Below are positions 23,501 through 37,413 of a DNA stretch of 64,000 bases, piece by piece (position 1 is the first letter of the stretch; each line of letters begins with the position of its first letter). The position numbers were made by a program, and so were the translations under genes. The notes under the pieces are model-generated. The model did not search any database. It had not been told where the DNA came from and was given only the letters and a program-made list of their open reading frames with translations. This stretch comes from Albugo candida (taxonomy: Eukaryota; Oomycota; Peronosporomycetes; Albuginales; Albuginaceae): the NCBI GenBank assembly GCA_905220665.1, contig CAJNAR010000011.1:1-64000 (forward strand), given 5' to 3'.

Positions 23501-26500
23501 GTATGAAAAACGAATTGCTTGGGACGGCCACAAGCGGATGGCTTTATCGAACAAATTGCCACAGGTACGCGATAGTCGACTCGTTTCTGGTTTGTCTGCT
23601 GAAGCCAACGCAAAGCGTAAGCAGAAATTGAGTATGAGATCAGACATTGCAGCACTGAGTTCAAAGTCATCTTCAGCCTGCAAGGGCCGCGCTGCCCCAA
23701 TCGGACCACCCATTCCTTGCTCATTCTCCTCAACCTTCAGGTTAGCCTCATAAGGTACAGCCGTTGGCGCTATGGTGTTGAGATGATCCATTTTTCTCTT
23801 CTTCATTTCTTCCGGTGACTGTTCTTCATTACGATCTCGTTTCATTCCAGTAATTGGATCCAAGGGAATGTCTCGAGCATTCGACTGTTTAAGATGAAGT
23901 CGTTTCCGTCTCACTTGTTCCCACGCGATAATTACATCAACAATATTGACGGCAAGCCTTCGATTCTCGGGAGTGCTTCGGGGTGGCACAGCCAAACGAT
24001 TGAGAGAATTGATCATCAGAGGAACGAATTGGCCACGAAATGGGTAAAATAAAGCAGGATGGCGAACTGTTAGAAACCAAATATGAACTAATTGATCCAA
24101 TGTATGCCCTTCTTCGTAGGCGATTTTCTTTGTCCATTTGATCGCCTTAATAAGCTCATTGGGGGGAAGCCGAATAGGAAGCACAGGAAGTAGGATATCC
24201 AACGCTTTACGAACCAAGTATCTCGAATCAATATCATGAGTTCTCAAAAGAGCGACATAAACTTGCAGCACGATTTTGGGTGGTGTTTCGTATCCGGCAA
24301 TGAAACGACATACGTTGACATAAGCCCAGAGCTTGGATGTCATGTTGGAAGCTTTTAAATGATTCCACGCGAATTTGATCACCTCCTTCCTCTGATCTGT
24401 GACGTATTTACTCATATGCTGAATCAGTAAAGTGCCAAGTTTCAGTAACGCAATTCGAAGACTTTGTTGTGCACTCGTTGGCTGATCTTTGCTTGCGAGA
24501 ATTTCTCTCAGAGTCCAATTGATTGTCTCATTGTCCATCACTTCGGTATTCTGTATATTTTTGTCGGCAAATGTTGCAGAAAGTATCGGGAGAATCAAGA
24601 CTTGTATGGCTGTTACTTTGAGATCTTCGATGACACAAGGATCGCGAAGCATACGGAGAAACATTCGCACGATAGTTCTTCGATTCGCGGCTGAGTAGGT
24701 CACAGCAACTTCATCAATAAAAAAGCGTTTGACAAAGCTAAAGTCGAGCGCACTTTGATGGAGAAAGACTGAAAGAATGTCGAATAGAGCCTGTGCATCC
24801 TCTGGTTTGGATCGGCAGTACAGAATGAAGCATTTCACGAGCAGCTTGGTCTCGCTATGATACCGGATGGGAAGATTGCCCAAACTTTGCACACGTTGTT
24901 GTCTTGCAGGTGCACGCCAAAGCTTTCTTAGGCAGTCGATCAACACCGGCTGGAACGCTAACCATTTTCGATGGAGCTTGCTGATAGTTCTGATTATCCG
25001 GAGCCCTTGATGATGTAACTCCAACGCGTCGTACTGAGTTCTTGAAACAAGTGAGCTGGATGGACTTGAGCTACTCTCTTGTGCTGGATGCGAAGGAGCT
25101 GAACTGTGTGCTCGTGCGAGTTTTGCTTGAGCCTGAGCTTTGGCTTGGTGAACATAGGAAGCTTGTGCTTGTTTGGCCTTTTCTTGGGCCTGTACGGGTT
25201 CGAGTCCTCGTTCCTGCGCTGCGGCTAGCGTTTGAGCATGTACTTTTTGTGCATTGACTTGAATTAGAGCATGTAATTGCTGTGCTTGGTGCTGAGAAAC
25301 CAAAGGACTTAAAGAGTGTGAAGGAATGGCATTCTGATTTGCCTGACTTTGGGCTTTTGCAATGTAATCCTTACTTGCAGTTTGCGCCTTCACTTGCGCC
25401 TCTGCCAGCGGTATACCTTGCGCTTGTGCTGCTGCCAGAGTTTGTGCGTGTAGCTTTTGAGCATTCGCTTGAATTTGAATTTGTGACTGTGCCTTGAACG
25501 CTTGTTGAGCATTTACTTGAGCATGCGCTCTAGCAACATAAGCCGCTCTAGCTTGCATTCCTCTAGCTTCAGCAGCTGATGTAGACATTCCTTGGGCTTG
25601 TGCTGTGGCGATGGCCTGAGCTGCCGCCTTCTGAGCGTTCAGCTGGATTTGGGTATGAAGCTTGTTTTCTTCGGACGTATCGGTAGTTTTCATCTCAGCG
25701 GACGTAGCTACCGAAATTTTTGAAGCGGTAGCAAATGTGGCAGCGATGAGTGCTTCCGCACCTCCATCTCCAATAATGACAGCACGGATTGGAGCAGCCT
25801 CATCAAATTTGATTATATGCTGAAATAGCGACGAGAACTTGAGATTGACTAAATGTTCCTGCTTTAAAAAGAAAGCCGTGGCCATTGTTGCGTATCGACT
25901 GAGAAATCTTGTTAGCGGTAGGCGATATGGTGAGCTCAATTTTCCAAAATTCCCAAATTGCGGCATCACTTCCTCCAACGCTATGACGCATACTACTAGT
26001 GGTTCCAGAAAGGCTTCATTTGGAGGAAGTAAATGAAACAAATTGATGATTGCAGCCGCTACCAAAGGCTCTTCACCACGCTTCCAAATTCCCGCTTTGA
26101 TGATTCGATCCGGTTCACGCCATTGTTTCAAGTGCTCCAATAGCTTTTCTCCAAGAGTGACGTTAAAACAATTGCTCAGTAGTGATAGCAATCGAGAAAG
26201 CCCATCCAACAGCGATAAATTGAGTTTTCTATAATCCGCTAGATTGAGTAAGACTGGCCGTAGACATTGTTGCAAAAGTTCTTTCGGAAGAGATATATCT
26301 TTGTTTTGTTTGTTCAGATAAATGACATCTTTGAGTGCTTGTTGTGCTGCTTCCACCAACTCGAGTGGCTGGTCGATTAGATGTCGGAAAAAAATACCAA
26401 CAAAACGATTGCATGCTTCTGGATGCTTCCTCAATTCATCTGGAGCAGCTAGGAAAGCCGCACGTAAGAGTTTTACAGCTGCGACTTTAGCTTCGGTGTG

Positions 26501-29500
26501 CTGAGATAGCCCAAATGGATACTCGTGTGCGGATGCCGACAATCTTGCGTTTGTGACCGCATGTAGCCCGTTATCCGCGCCATCGTGGATCGCCAGCGTA
26601 TCTTGACGTGGAATTGAATTGAATGAGTCACTTGATGTTGTCGATCCTTCCGATATGATAACCCATAGATCTTGTAAGAGTCCCATTAAGTCTTCCGTCA
26701 TCTTCAAGATCGGAGGACTGAGAGTGAGAATATATGCCAATGCGTCCACGTATCCCGTCCTAATCTGAGCGAGGGTATGACAATGACACTTGGCTGCTTG
26801 ATTCATGATAAATTGACAATAAGGGTGCAATAGGGAGGATATAGAGCAATGCGATAGCGATGAAATTCTCTCGATGCCTTTTTTCGCGTACAAACGCGAT
26901 GCGTTATGAGAGCTCAGCAACTCCACAACACAGCACTGCAAAATCTCTCTATCCTGTAAAAGAACACATGTATGGAACCTGGTCGATTGGGTGGGATTTG
27001 CAAAAATCTCATTCGGTTGATGCCGTACTTCCCATGCTTTAGTTATCACTGCAAGAAAGGCTTGACCCGCTTCAGACTGAACCACCGTAGTCATCTCGAC
27101 GGGATGCGTGGTAAGCACGAAAAAGAGAGATCGAACAATGCTGATTTGATTTTCATGGCACCAGAAAGCATCTAATAAATCCACAAGACAACGTAAGCCG
27201 ATGGCTCCAGCAAGGCTATTCCGCCAATCTGTCCTGTCATAGCAAGTATGACAGAAAATATCGCATACGATTTTGACCGCACCACCTGCTTTCTGTATAA
27301 AAACTTGCTTGGATCCAAAGTGATTATCACCCGTTTCAATGAGTTTTGATAAGACTCTTTTGCCAGTACTAATCACTTCCTGTCTGGAAGAGCCCAACGA
27401 TCGAAGGATAACTCTGATGAATGTTTCGAAACCACGTACAAATTCATCGTCTGTGACCTTGGAGACGCCATACGCTGCAGCGATCCACAGCTGAGCTTTC
27501 TTGTGCGATATGCTATCACCAATAGAATTGCTTGTTTGTTCAGTATTTGAATCATCCTGGAGGTTTCTGGCTTCCTCTGAATCTAGCGGTTCACGATAAG
27601 CTCGCTGGATGGCTTGACGCATGAAATAAGTGCTCACTTCATCCAGTAAATGACTGGCTTCTTCACCGATATCCATATCGGGCGCAGTCTCCATCAAAGT
27701 CTCCAACAGTACTTGATGAAATCCTGAGTTTCCCCAAGTCATTTCTGTCTTTGATGTTGCTCGATCTTTTCGTGTTGTGACTTTGTCGATATCAAACACA
27801 ATGCTTGTGAGATTATTGATCAGGATGGAAGCCTGACTTTTATAATACGAAATCGATGACAAAAGCTCCTTTCTGGTTTCATCTTCCAATAGTTTGGTCA
27901 TCTCATCTTTTTCAGCCGAAATTGCGGTAGCAGCATCACAGTCTCCTTCTTCAGCTTGTATGGACGATACGATATCAGCTTCGGCAATTCTCCATTGCTG
28001 TGGAGTTTTCCGATAATAACGACGAAGAATTTGAGCTGCACTTAGAACGGGGCCCATAATATCCAATTTCAAACTGCTTTGTTCGTGTTTCCACCGTAAG
28101 CTTAATTGTATCGATGACTTCAGTGAGGTGTTTGCTTCAATGTCGAAAAGTCGGGTATCCTGCAAATACTGCCTGTTTTTTCCTCCCAGTTTGCCCAAAA
28201 TTCGTAAGGCTAGCTCGCCATATAGATAAGGTTCTGGTAGAAGATGCGTCTCCAAAGCTTGTATGATTTCTGTTAAAAGCCGATCCTGTGATGTCATAAT
28301 GGGATACAAAAAGTCCGGGTTCAAATTGTCGACCCAAAACTCGAATGTTCGCAATCCGAGGTAGGCCAATTCACCCTGTGCATGAATAGCTCTGATAACG
28401 GATTTCATCAAAATTGGTAGATACTGAAGCAATGAGCTCAGGCGAGCTGGGATTGTAAGACACAGTTCCAGTAGAATTTCTTGCAACAAACTGTCCTGGA
28501 TATTATCCTGAAGCCTCATGATGGCTGATAAAATCTCGGGTAAAATAGGAAGAACCTCTTTGTAGAATATCTCGTACTTTCCTCCTGAGATGCTTCGAAA
28601 CAATGCTCGTAAAAGCAGCAGATAGTTGTCCGGATGCTTTGTCAAGGTGGCTTTTTGCAAGCAGGATTCGATGACGGTGCGCAGATGCGGATAAAGTGCA
28701 GCTTCATTCGACTTGTAGAGCGTCACAGATCCAAAAACGATTTTGAACAGCCGCACAATGATCGATGCTCGATGCTCAGGTGATATGTATCGCATTTTTT
28801 CAAATTTTAATGATTCAAGCGAGAGAAGTTTTCGTTGTCGGTCGATATCGGACAAGTTTGGCTCTGTTTCGACACCAAGTTCATCCATATGCGCTACTAA
28901 GAACTTGAGCAATATTTCAGCAAACCAGCAGCTGACATTTGCGTTTGCCAAAAAGTGCTGCGGGATTGTCAGTATGGCGTGGTCCTGTAGAATGCATTCG
29001 TAAAGCTGAGCGAAATTGTTTGTGAACAGATCTCTGAAATCTGTAGCATCCAGCACCGTGAATGCTCCGGCAAAGTGATCCAAAAGCTGTTTCTCTTCCG
29101 CAAGACTGCTCTCAGAGAGTGTATATAATACAAAGCACCGTAATCCATTCTGTAAAACTCTGGCGATGAGATGTCGTTCATCATCGCTAAGTGATAAGGA
29201 ATGAGTATCGATTACTTTATCTACTGGCCCCGATCCACCACTATACGAGCCCAACACTTCTGGCTGAATATCCATACCGGAAACAGCTTCTGGAAATGTG
29301 GATTTTATCGCTGTATCTCCCATGTTGACATTTTCGGTGTGACTTCCCTCCTTCGCCTCTGAGTTGCGATAGTTAGCGGCACACCATACAACGGCACGCA
29401 CCCCAAGTATCATTGTCTTTAGCAATGATTTCACGTCGCTTAGATTGGGTTCTTCCACACATATGGTATCATCATCGTTTTGTCGGGAATATGGAGATAG

Positions 29501-31090
29501 AAGCTGGCGAAGCTGTATTTCGTGCTGTATGATTTTTTTGTCATCTTTGGAAAGTAAATTCGACATATGTAACTTTTTCATGGCTCCACCATCATGCAAA
29601 TCTGAGCTCGTGTCTTTCGATTTGTGAAGATCATTTAGAACAGCACGCGGTAGTATCGAGAGGATGGACCCAAATTTTGCGGAGATGACTAATAAAATTC
29701 GAGACAAAATGTTGCGGCCGTGCCATCCATCCACTTCAATGTTCTTCGCACTTATGTCGACAAGATTGAGCAGCAGTCTGATTGATGTGGTTTGAATTGA
29801 TAGCGGCAGTCTGGTGTCGTGGATTCGTTTGCCATAAAAATCAACAATCTTCCCCACTTGAACCAGTGTCAACATGTCACGTACGTGGTGTATCATGTCA
29901 GCCAGTGTTGAGTATGCAAGTGGACGAATTTGGGCGGCGGAATTGGAATTGTTTCCCATCAAAACTGCGTCATCCATCAACGTATCAAGTTGCGTGTAAA
30001 ATCCACGCCGAAATTCGGTTGATATGATGTGTCGAGTTGCAACAAATATATCTTTTCGGAGAAGCAGAGCATCTTCCGGACAAGCTATCAGCAGCTTCAC
30101 AGCGCTTTCACAGATGGTGTTCTGATAAGGGCGCATGAGGTCTGCACATCCTCGCTGCAGATACGTGACAAAAGACAGTGTTTTCACCTGTGAGTCTAAC
30201 AGATCATGATAGCGATCAGGGTGTAGCCGAGTTGCATCTTGAGGCGCTTGCAATGATATCGCTGACATCATCAAAGGCACAAGAACTGGAATATAATTCT
30301 CAATATAGGTTGGATAGCACTGGAAGAGAAGCATTATGATCAGTGGTAACTCAGCAATTGTTTTGAATGACTCCATGCTTCTAAAAAGTATATTTGATTC
30401 TCTCTTTGATTCTTCTATAGGCAATTTGGCTGATGATGCGTTTACGACTTCGTGGTCCCCTAGATCAATATCTTTCCCATTAGAAGAAGCTGAAAGATCT
30501 CTAAATGCATTCTCATTATCAATTGTATCATTATTTTCAGAGGAATCAACGCGTGTCGATGCAACATTATTGGATGACGCAAATTGTATCTTCAGTGTTT
30601 GTTCCATTTTTTGATACACTTCTTTAACAAACTCTAAGAACGTCTCCACTTCACCACGAAGACCTGGACGATAGTTTCGATGTAAAGTGAACATAGTTTT
30701 AAGAGCGCATAGACTATTCTCTTCATTATCTCTACGGAGGACATCCATGAGAAGGTGTAAAAGATGCGCCACATATGGTCGCATCCTCTCGTTGCTTGGT
30801 AGTCGATTTATGATCTGAAGCAGCAGTTTACGGCATCGATTGATAGGATTATCTGCAATCTGCGGTGATAAGGTTGTCTGTAATAGTTTGCTCCAGACAG
30901 GAAATAGAGACTCTAACATCTGACTCAAGTGATCCGTAGGAATAGCATCAACATGACGAAAGAGTTCAAGCAACTCTTGATATACAATCTCAATATCTTC
31001 GCCGAGGAGCTTCTGACGAAGAATATCCAAATTCATGGTCGGTTTGAGCTGCACGAATAATGTCTGCGTATATCCTATATTGATGTTCAC
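17575..31090 (-). CDS. TRA1: TRRAP/Tra1, PIKK-family pseudokinase scaffold of SAGA/NuA4
   Basis: Five exons on the minus strand: 31090-23129, 23078-19878, 19818-18541, 18483-18122 and 18061-17575. Introns are 50, 59, 57 and 60 nt. All exons join in frame to 4429 aa, longer than human TRRAP (about 3860). Most of the protein is HEAT/TPR-type helices. A FAT region lies in exon 2 and a degenerate PI3K-like domain in exon 3, with EVPGQY, GGSDGRSFSFLV and PRVRLIED at the places known from TRRAP. PFRLTRN and a terminal FATC ending YPTWEPWI are in exons 4-5. The usual kinase catalytic motifs are missing, as known for this family. The 59-nt intron 19819-19877 has a GC donor. Residues about 1810-2015 are an Ala/Gln-rich insertion. 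The protein recruits histone acetyltransferase complexes to activators in the nucleus. An alternative start lies at the second Met (residue 19). Confidence 0.95.
25045..25665 (-). repeat. Ala/Gln-rich imperfect repeat inside TRRAP
   Basis: Within TRRAP exon 1 about 200 codons consist of roughly three degenerate units of 50-60 residues. Each carries NAQK, a run such as HAQTLAAAQAQG, then an AEAQ-type stretch and a YV.QAKAQ-type end. The composition (Ala, Gln, few hydrophobics) suggests a long charged or polar helix or coiled coil. It lies between helical-repeat blocks that look conserved. Confidence 0.7.
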
Positions 31091-34000
31091 ACATTACTTT
31101 ATTTTTCCGGGATTGATGCATTTGACAATGGACAGCACCTAACGATGCAGCTTTGCGCACGAAGCAGTGGCGGTTCTTCGCGGACGATACAAACTTAGTC
31201 GAGTAGTCAGCTATCCTCGATACATGCACCCGTTACTTCAGCTATTGATAATCGTGAATTCGTAATAGGGATATTGAGTGGTATATTTGCGAGAAAAAAT
31301 GGTGAAATCTCTGTGAGAAGCTTAGTTGTGAAGTGAAGAATCACACTGTGGTTATCTAATGACAGCAGAACAAAGCATGCAGATGTGCATGGCTTCTTGC
31401 AACTGAGATACCTATGGTCACAGAATGGAAGCGACCAAATATTATGTGGCGAGCGATACGCAGCAACGCTACTAATCACATCACAAAGAGGTTTTCATTT
31501 CATCAAATTAGAATTTTCTCTCATGTTACCAATCGCACATGTTCCTGGTGTTTTTGCCATGTCTCGATGCTGTCCTCCTATACTTTTGACAAACAGCTAA
31601 CCGTCCGTTCTTTCTCATGTCACCCAATTTCTTTTGACTACAAATACCCCCGTGCTTGGGTGCGAATACCATTGCTCTATACTTCACATGAGCCTATACG
31701 GACGATGATAGCACCCACATGACTTGTTGTATACGTATGAACGCTTTTTTATATTCCTCTTGCAGTTTTGCGCGCGTCTTAAAAGTAAAGGGTTCTGGAG
31801 CTGCTGCTCAACACAAGTGCCAATTCAAAGAAAACTTAATATGCCTCCACTTTACCATGCATCTTGCCCGCTCGTCTACATCTCATTTTCCGACCATGCA
31901 ATCACCACGGAGACTATAAACCGCCACAAATTGGGGTTTTCTATTTAGAAATCTCGAGATGTGCATAGAGATTGAATGTTCCACGTGCCATTAAAGCAAC
32001 ACGGATGGGATGTGGCAAACATACTACAACCGCGTTAGCAGGGTGGAAACGACAATTTCATTCTCGCGCTAATCTATCGTCATGACGTAGGTGTCGGTGA
32101 AAAGGATCGGTGCCCGTTTGGACCACTGGAAATCATCAGTAAAGATAGCTATCTCCGCCAGACGTCTCAATCAAACAGTTCACGCTGCAACCAAAATGTG
32201 CTTTCGATTTGTATCAATTAGCAGTTTCAACCGTGATCACTCGACCTATTCTTTTAGTACATGAGTAGGTGCTGGACAAGTTCCGCCCGTTGCAATGCTG
32301 ACTATAGACTGTAGCTAAACTGCGATAGAACGTAATGCGCCTTCGTCAATACCGACTTCAGAAAGCATCATGAAAGACTTGGCACCTAAATGTGCGACGT
32401 TAGCGCTCGGACTACCGTCAAATTCACAGTCTACAGAGTTGCAGCAAGAACGACCAGTGACCCGATTACGAATTGATACCGACACAGTGCGAGAGCACTA
32501 GTTTCTCGATTTACGAAATTTTTTGTGTATTTTCGGATCGTATTTCTCGTCATTCTTGGACTGTTATTGCATTCCTCGAGATTGTACCTATTGTACTATA
32601 AAATAACATCACATATTATTCAGCCATTTTTCATACAAAGTAGCCAGCTATGCTGGTGCACTACTTGTCGTGCTGTCTGTGTTAGGTCTTTATAAACTTC
32701 ATCAGCAGCGAATGTGTGTGACCTTGGGAAAGCATAAGCATGCTATTACTTCGGTACGTTCTTATCAGTGAATAAGTGAATGCAATGGTTTCATTAATTT
32801 TCTGATTTTCAAGTCTATCATTTTGAGCATTGGAGGAGCGACTGTACTTGCATTAGCCGGATGTATGGCGATTTTGCTGCGGAATTTCGCTCGATGCTAT
32901 ATCCAGCGCATTTGAAACCCGCCAAGTTTGATTTTATGGTGGCTGTAGTGAAAATACCCCTTTTATTTGCTTCCAAACACCCATCTTGTTGGCATTCATC
33001 TAGCCCGGTATACTACAAGCTTGCGGTACAGATTGGTATAATGGGACTTTTTGTAAGTCGCGCGTGTCTCTAGTAAAATCTATAGCGGTAAGATCAACCG
33101 GCAAGGAGTTTCTAACACGTGTATAAAAGCAGGCACAGTAAGGATCGCTCTCATTGTAGCTATGCCGGTCTGTTTCTGTTCATCATACACTAGCTTGGTT
33201 GTTCAGTCGGGCTATTTACCTATAGAATGATCACATCAGTAGATACGCCTTGGTTATGAATCAACAAAAACTTGTTTGCGTTCTCAATACTATAACGAGT
33301 GAGATCTGTTGTGTCGAACTACCACAATTTATTTGCATCGTTTGAGAATCATCAAATCTCGCGTCCATACACATGCAAATCATTGACATGTCCTCATGCA
33401 TATCAAGACGCAGGGACAAAATTTCAAGGGTGTTCCAATCTTTCGTCAATGCAGATTTATAATGACATTTCAAATGCAGATTTTCGCACGAAATTAAAGA
33501 TCTTGCTGATCAAAATGTTGCTTGATCCGCATCAAACGGCACTTACATACTATAGTATCCGCGACCCAAGGATCGTTTTTCATGATATCGAGCTGTTTTG
33601 TGTTACTTTGCAATGAAAAATACTGATACGAAGTCGGATTGACAAGTATGCATCAAGAAAGTGAATATTACGACCATGTACGTCTATGGCTCTTGTCAAA
33701 CTGCAATGCCAATTCTGATTGCTAATATTGTTATAGACTTGGTTACTGCAGGATATAGAACGAAGGTACCAGCTCATGTTGTAGAAAAAGCTTTGTCAAG
33801 ATCGCAAGTAGGAGAAGAGATGGGAATTAAAAGATCAGTAATTACCCAGTCATAACGTACTTGAAGCGTCTTTTACCAGTGTCGGATGAGCTTCAGTATT
33901 GATGCACTTATAATCCTCAGCATCATGTTTTCTTAATTCAGATCGATAAATGTTCTCATAAACGAGATTTGCAGCTCATTGAACTGTGTTGCATCATGAT

Positions 34001-34239
34001 TGCAGCAAAATTGAATGGTTCAGAACGTAAAGCTCCGTTTGAAGGAATATCTGGGACTTTGGAAATCGTGCATATACGTGCAAAAAAATAAATCAGATGG
34101 AGCTTCGTTTTTGTCAAAGTGAGCACTAATAATGCACAGATCGAACCATGTCATCAATCAGTTCGCCAACGTAGCCTTTCATGGTGCTTGACGCAAATGT
34201 TCATTGATGTTCACTGCTCTTTCCGCTCGTGCGAATAGC
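31091..34239. other. Gene-poor region
   Basis: About 3.1 kb upstream of TRRAP with no secure gene. Two stretches are slightly coding-like: the hydrophobic spliced candidate at 32520-33060 (listed separately) and a 64-codon frame at 33661-33855 that ends SVITQS and matches nothing I know. The remainder appears to be non-coding or thoroughly decayed. Confidence 0.45.
32520..33060 (+). CDS. Possible multi-pass membrane protein fragment
   Basis: Hydrophobic frames can be joined by a GT-AG intron of about 40 nt inside 32591-32632 and a second of 60 nt (about 32754-32815). The result reads as several membrane-like helices (FLVILGLLL, ALLVVLSVLGLY, IILSIGGATVLALAG), then reaches a stop. A further hydrophobic frame (VQIGIMGLF) follows before a possible donor at 33053. 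The pattern faintly recalls NEMP/TMEM194-type nuclear envelope proteins, but no diagnostic motif is seen. It could equally be a decayed gene or chance. Confidence 0.25.
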
Positions 34240-35005
<766 letters not shown>

Positions 35006-35474
35006 GTGCTGTTGCGGCAAATCGAAGTCTGAATCAGCAACCCATTTGATTTCCGTCTCAGTATTACTTGCGTGTCAGTCCATCGGCCAGCTGACACCCA
35101 GGACCTGAGAATAAGGATTGTAGAGCCCAATCATCTCTGCATTTGAGCGAGTGATGTGGCAAATAAGCTTTCGCTACTTTACTATGAAGTAAAATGTTCT
35201 GATATTTGTATTGAGTGGTCATATCGATGCTCTGCCGACTGGCGGATTCCCTCTATGTGACCCGGTTCCAATATTGAGAATTCTGACGTCATGTAGAAGC
35301 TTGATGCGCAACGTAAAAGCTGGTCGTGTCTCTGTCTCAAACGCAAATCAATAGTATACAGCACATGCTTACTGTTGCCTCTATTTGATCATGATTCACG
35401 CATACATCACCTCCGAGATAGTCGGTCGAAATCTATTTTTCGAGACTCCATTTTGATCGTGAGCATTTGCTATA

Positions 35475-36975
35475 TGCGGATTACACGGCTTCAGGACGAT
35501 GTCTAGGTTCGGTGGAGAATGTGGTACGGAAAGAAGTATTGCCGGTCTTATCAGAACAACAATATCGTATCAGCCATCAAGGCAGTCAAAGAAATTCTAT
35601 AATGAAGCCCAAAGAATGATTGCAGAAGCAGTAAATGCAGGTATGTGTTTAAAAATGCGCGCAGAACGAGTTACATTGTATCGGGCCAGGACCCGCTCTG
35701 CAGTCCCAGATGTGGAAGTCGACGCAGGCAATACTCAGCCTTGAACTACCTTATCGGAGGGTACTGAGACGATGAGGCCAGGTCAAGCAGATCAGGCTGT
35801 CATCTCCCCGATGTCCCAAGCTACGCCCCATCTACGGATACAAGGATGGATATTCCTTCCAAGAAATTAAGGTGAAGGAGTTCAGCTCGACCTATGGTTT
35901 TAATTGGGCCATTCGCACATGATTCGAATATTTTTCCATGGAGAGAAAGCAGCGCTGAGCTCGTACATATACCTCATGAGAAGACAGGCCTTGTTGATGC
36001 TTTTTCACTCCGCTGTGCATTGCAGAATCACACCAGTAAATCTCTCAAGATTAGAGTGTCTTCTGTAGCCTCTAATGCCAAAGGAGTGCTTGCTGATGTG
36101 GATTTAATCACACCACTTATGCACAAGTTTAAAGTATTGGCGTTTTGGTATCATGCAATTACAGCTCCACACACAGCCATCGATATGAATTCTGTTTCCA
36201 ACTGTGGCGCAGATGTATCGAAAGACGCGATAAACTTTTCCATTCACAAACTTGTCGGTGGGCCTGGATCGCCAGGTGTTCTCGTTGTCAAGAAGAAGTT
36301 ACTTCATCGCACGGCGGAAAAGAATGGACCAAAGACTGTCAAATATCAGCCACAGTAGCACTGGATACCTCAAGATGAGACCAGTGATGGTCCTTGTAGT
36401 GCTAACGGTGTCATACGTTTAAGCCTTTCTTTTCGGATCAAACAAAAAATAGACCACGATCGCATCATGGAGCTGGAGGAAGCCACTGTCAAACAAATCC
36501 ATTCCTCTTTATCAAAAAACAAGAAAATTGTTGTACTGGGAAGCAAAATCAATCCTCAACTACCAATTTCTCCTGTTTGATACGCTGCAGAAATCTCTTT
36601 TTGCATTTCAAATCTTCCTTGTAGCTCTGGAGCACGGGTGCATCATCTTGCAGCCAGAATTCACACAGTTTTGTATTCCATACTTTATGACTCCGGAGGA
36701 GGTTGAGTACATATTGAAGGCGATCCATTTCGTAGCTGATCAGGTATGGAAGTTTATGCCACAATACGATCTTTGTACAAGGACGGGTGACTTAAGCCAC
36801 AATTTGATCAAGCTGGCCATCGACAAGTATTTTCACTTGACACCCTGCAACCCACTTGTGCCCGTCAAACGATCTAATATGGAAGATATTCTCAACCAAA
36901 GTCTATCTAACGTGCTTGCAGCCTGTAAAAGACATTTGTATTGGCAAAAAACCTTGCGTCCGAGTCTCTGAAGGC
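35475..36975 (+). pseudogene. Class V aminotransferase (cysteine desulfurase-like) relic
   Basis: Pieces of a fold-type I PLP enzyme appear in order. FYNEAQRMIAEAVNAG (35610-35645) corresponds to the early EAR..I..A motif. A long open part (35894-36355) contains GPFAHDSNIFPWRE, a SSVASNAKG segment and, at the PLP-lysine position, IHKLVGGPGSPGVLV. Another frame holds LSFRIKQKIDHDRIMELEE (36424-36480). The end, with IPYFMTPEEVEYILKAI (36687-36737), is in a further frame to about 36970. Frame changes and stops between the parts make it a pseudogene. Such enzymes transfer amino groups or sulfur; the exact substrate of this branch is unknown. Confidence 0.78.
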
Positions 36976-37413
36976 AGCTTGAGGAGCAGGCCCGAGCGAT
37001 CGTGAGAAGATTGGTGAAGTATTTTGTTTTAAGATGGTTTGTATATCCAGATGAAGCCATTTGTTTGGAGACCAAAGTAACAAACTTAGCGGGACATGCA
37101 ACCTCACTGTAATGCTAAAGGTTCACATCTATATTTGCGCATGTACTCTAGATAAGCTCTCTGCATAGAACACGTAATCTGTTTTATACGATACTGGACA
37201 CCTATGTGTCTCACCCGCATGTTCACGGCTCCCTTCCATACTCGCTAAGTACGTGTTCGATAATTCGCAAACGTTACCAATTGTTACCTTAGCGAAGCGT
37301 GCAACGTTTTTATGAATGCTTCCAAGAATACAACCTAACCCAATCGAAATGATGGTTTAAATATCACTAAAGATTGTACATCATAATCCAATTTACGTTC
37401 CACAGTCAATACG

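Noticed and set aside
25000..25700. Plus-strand open frames across the TRRAP repeat (for example 25042-25257) as genes
   Set aside because: They are antisense shadows of the Ala/Gln-rich coding repeat on the minus strand.
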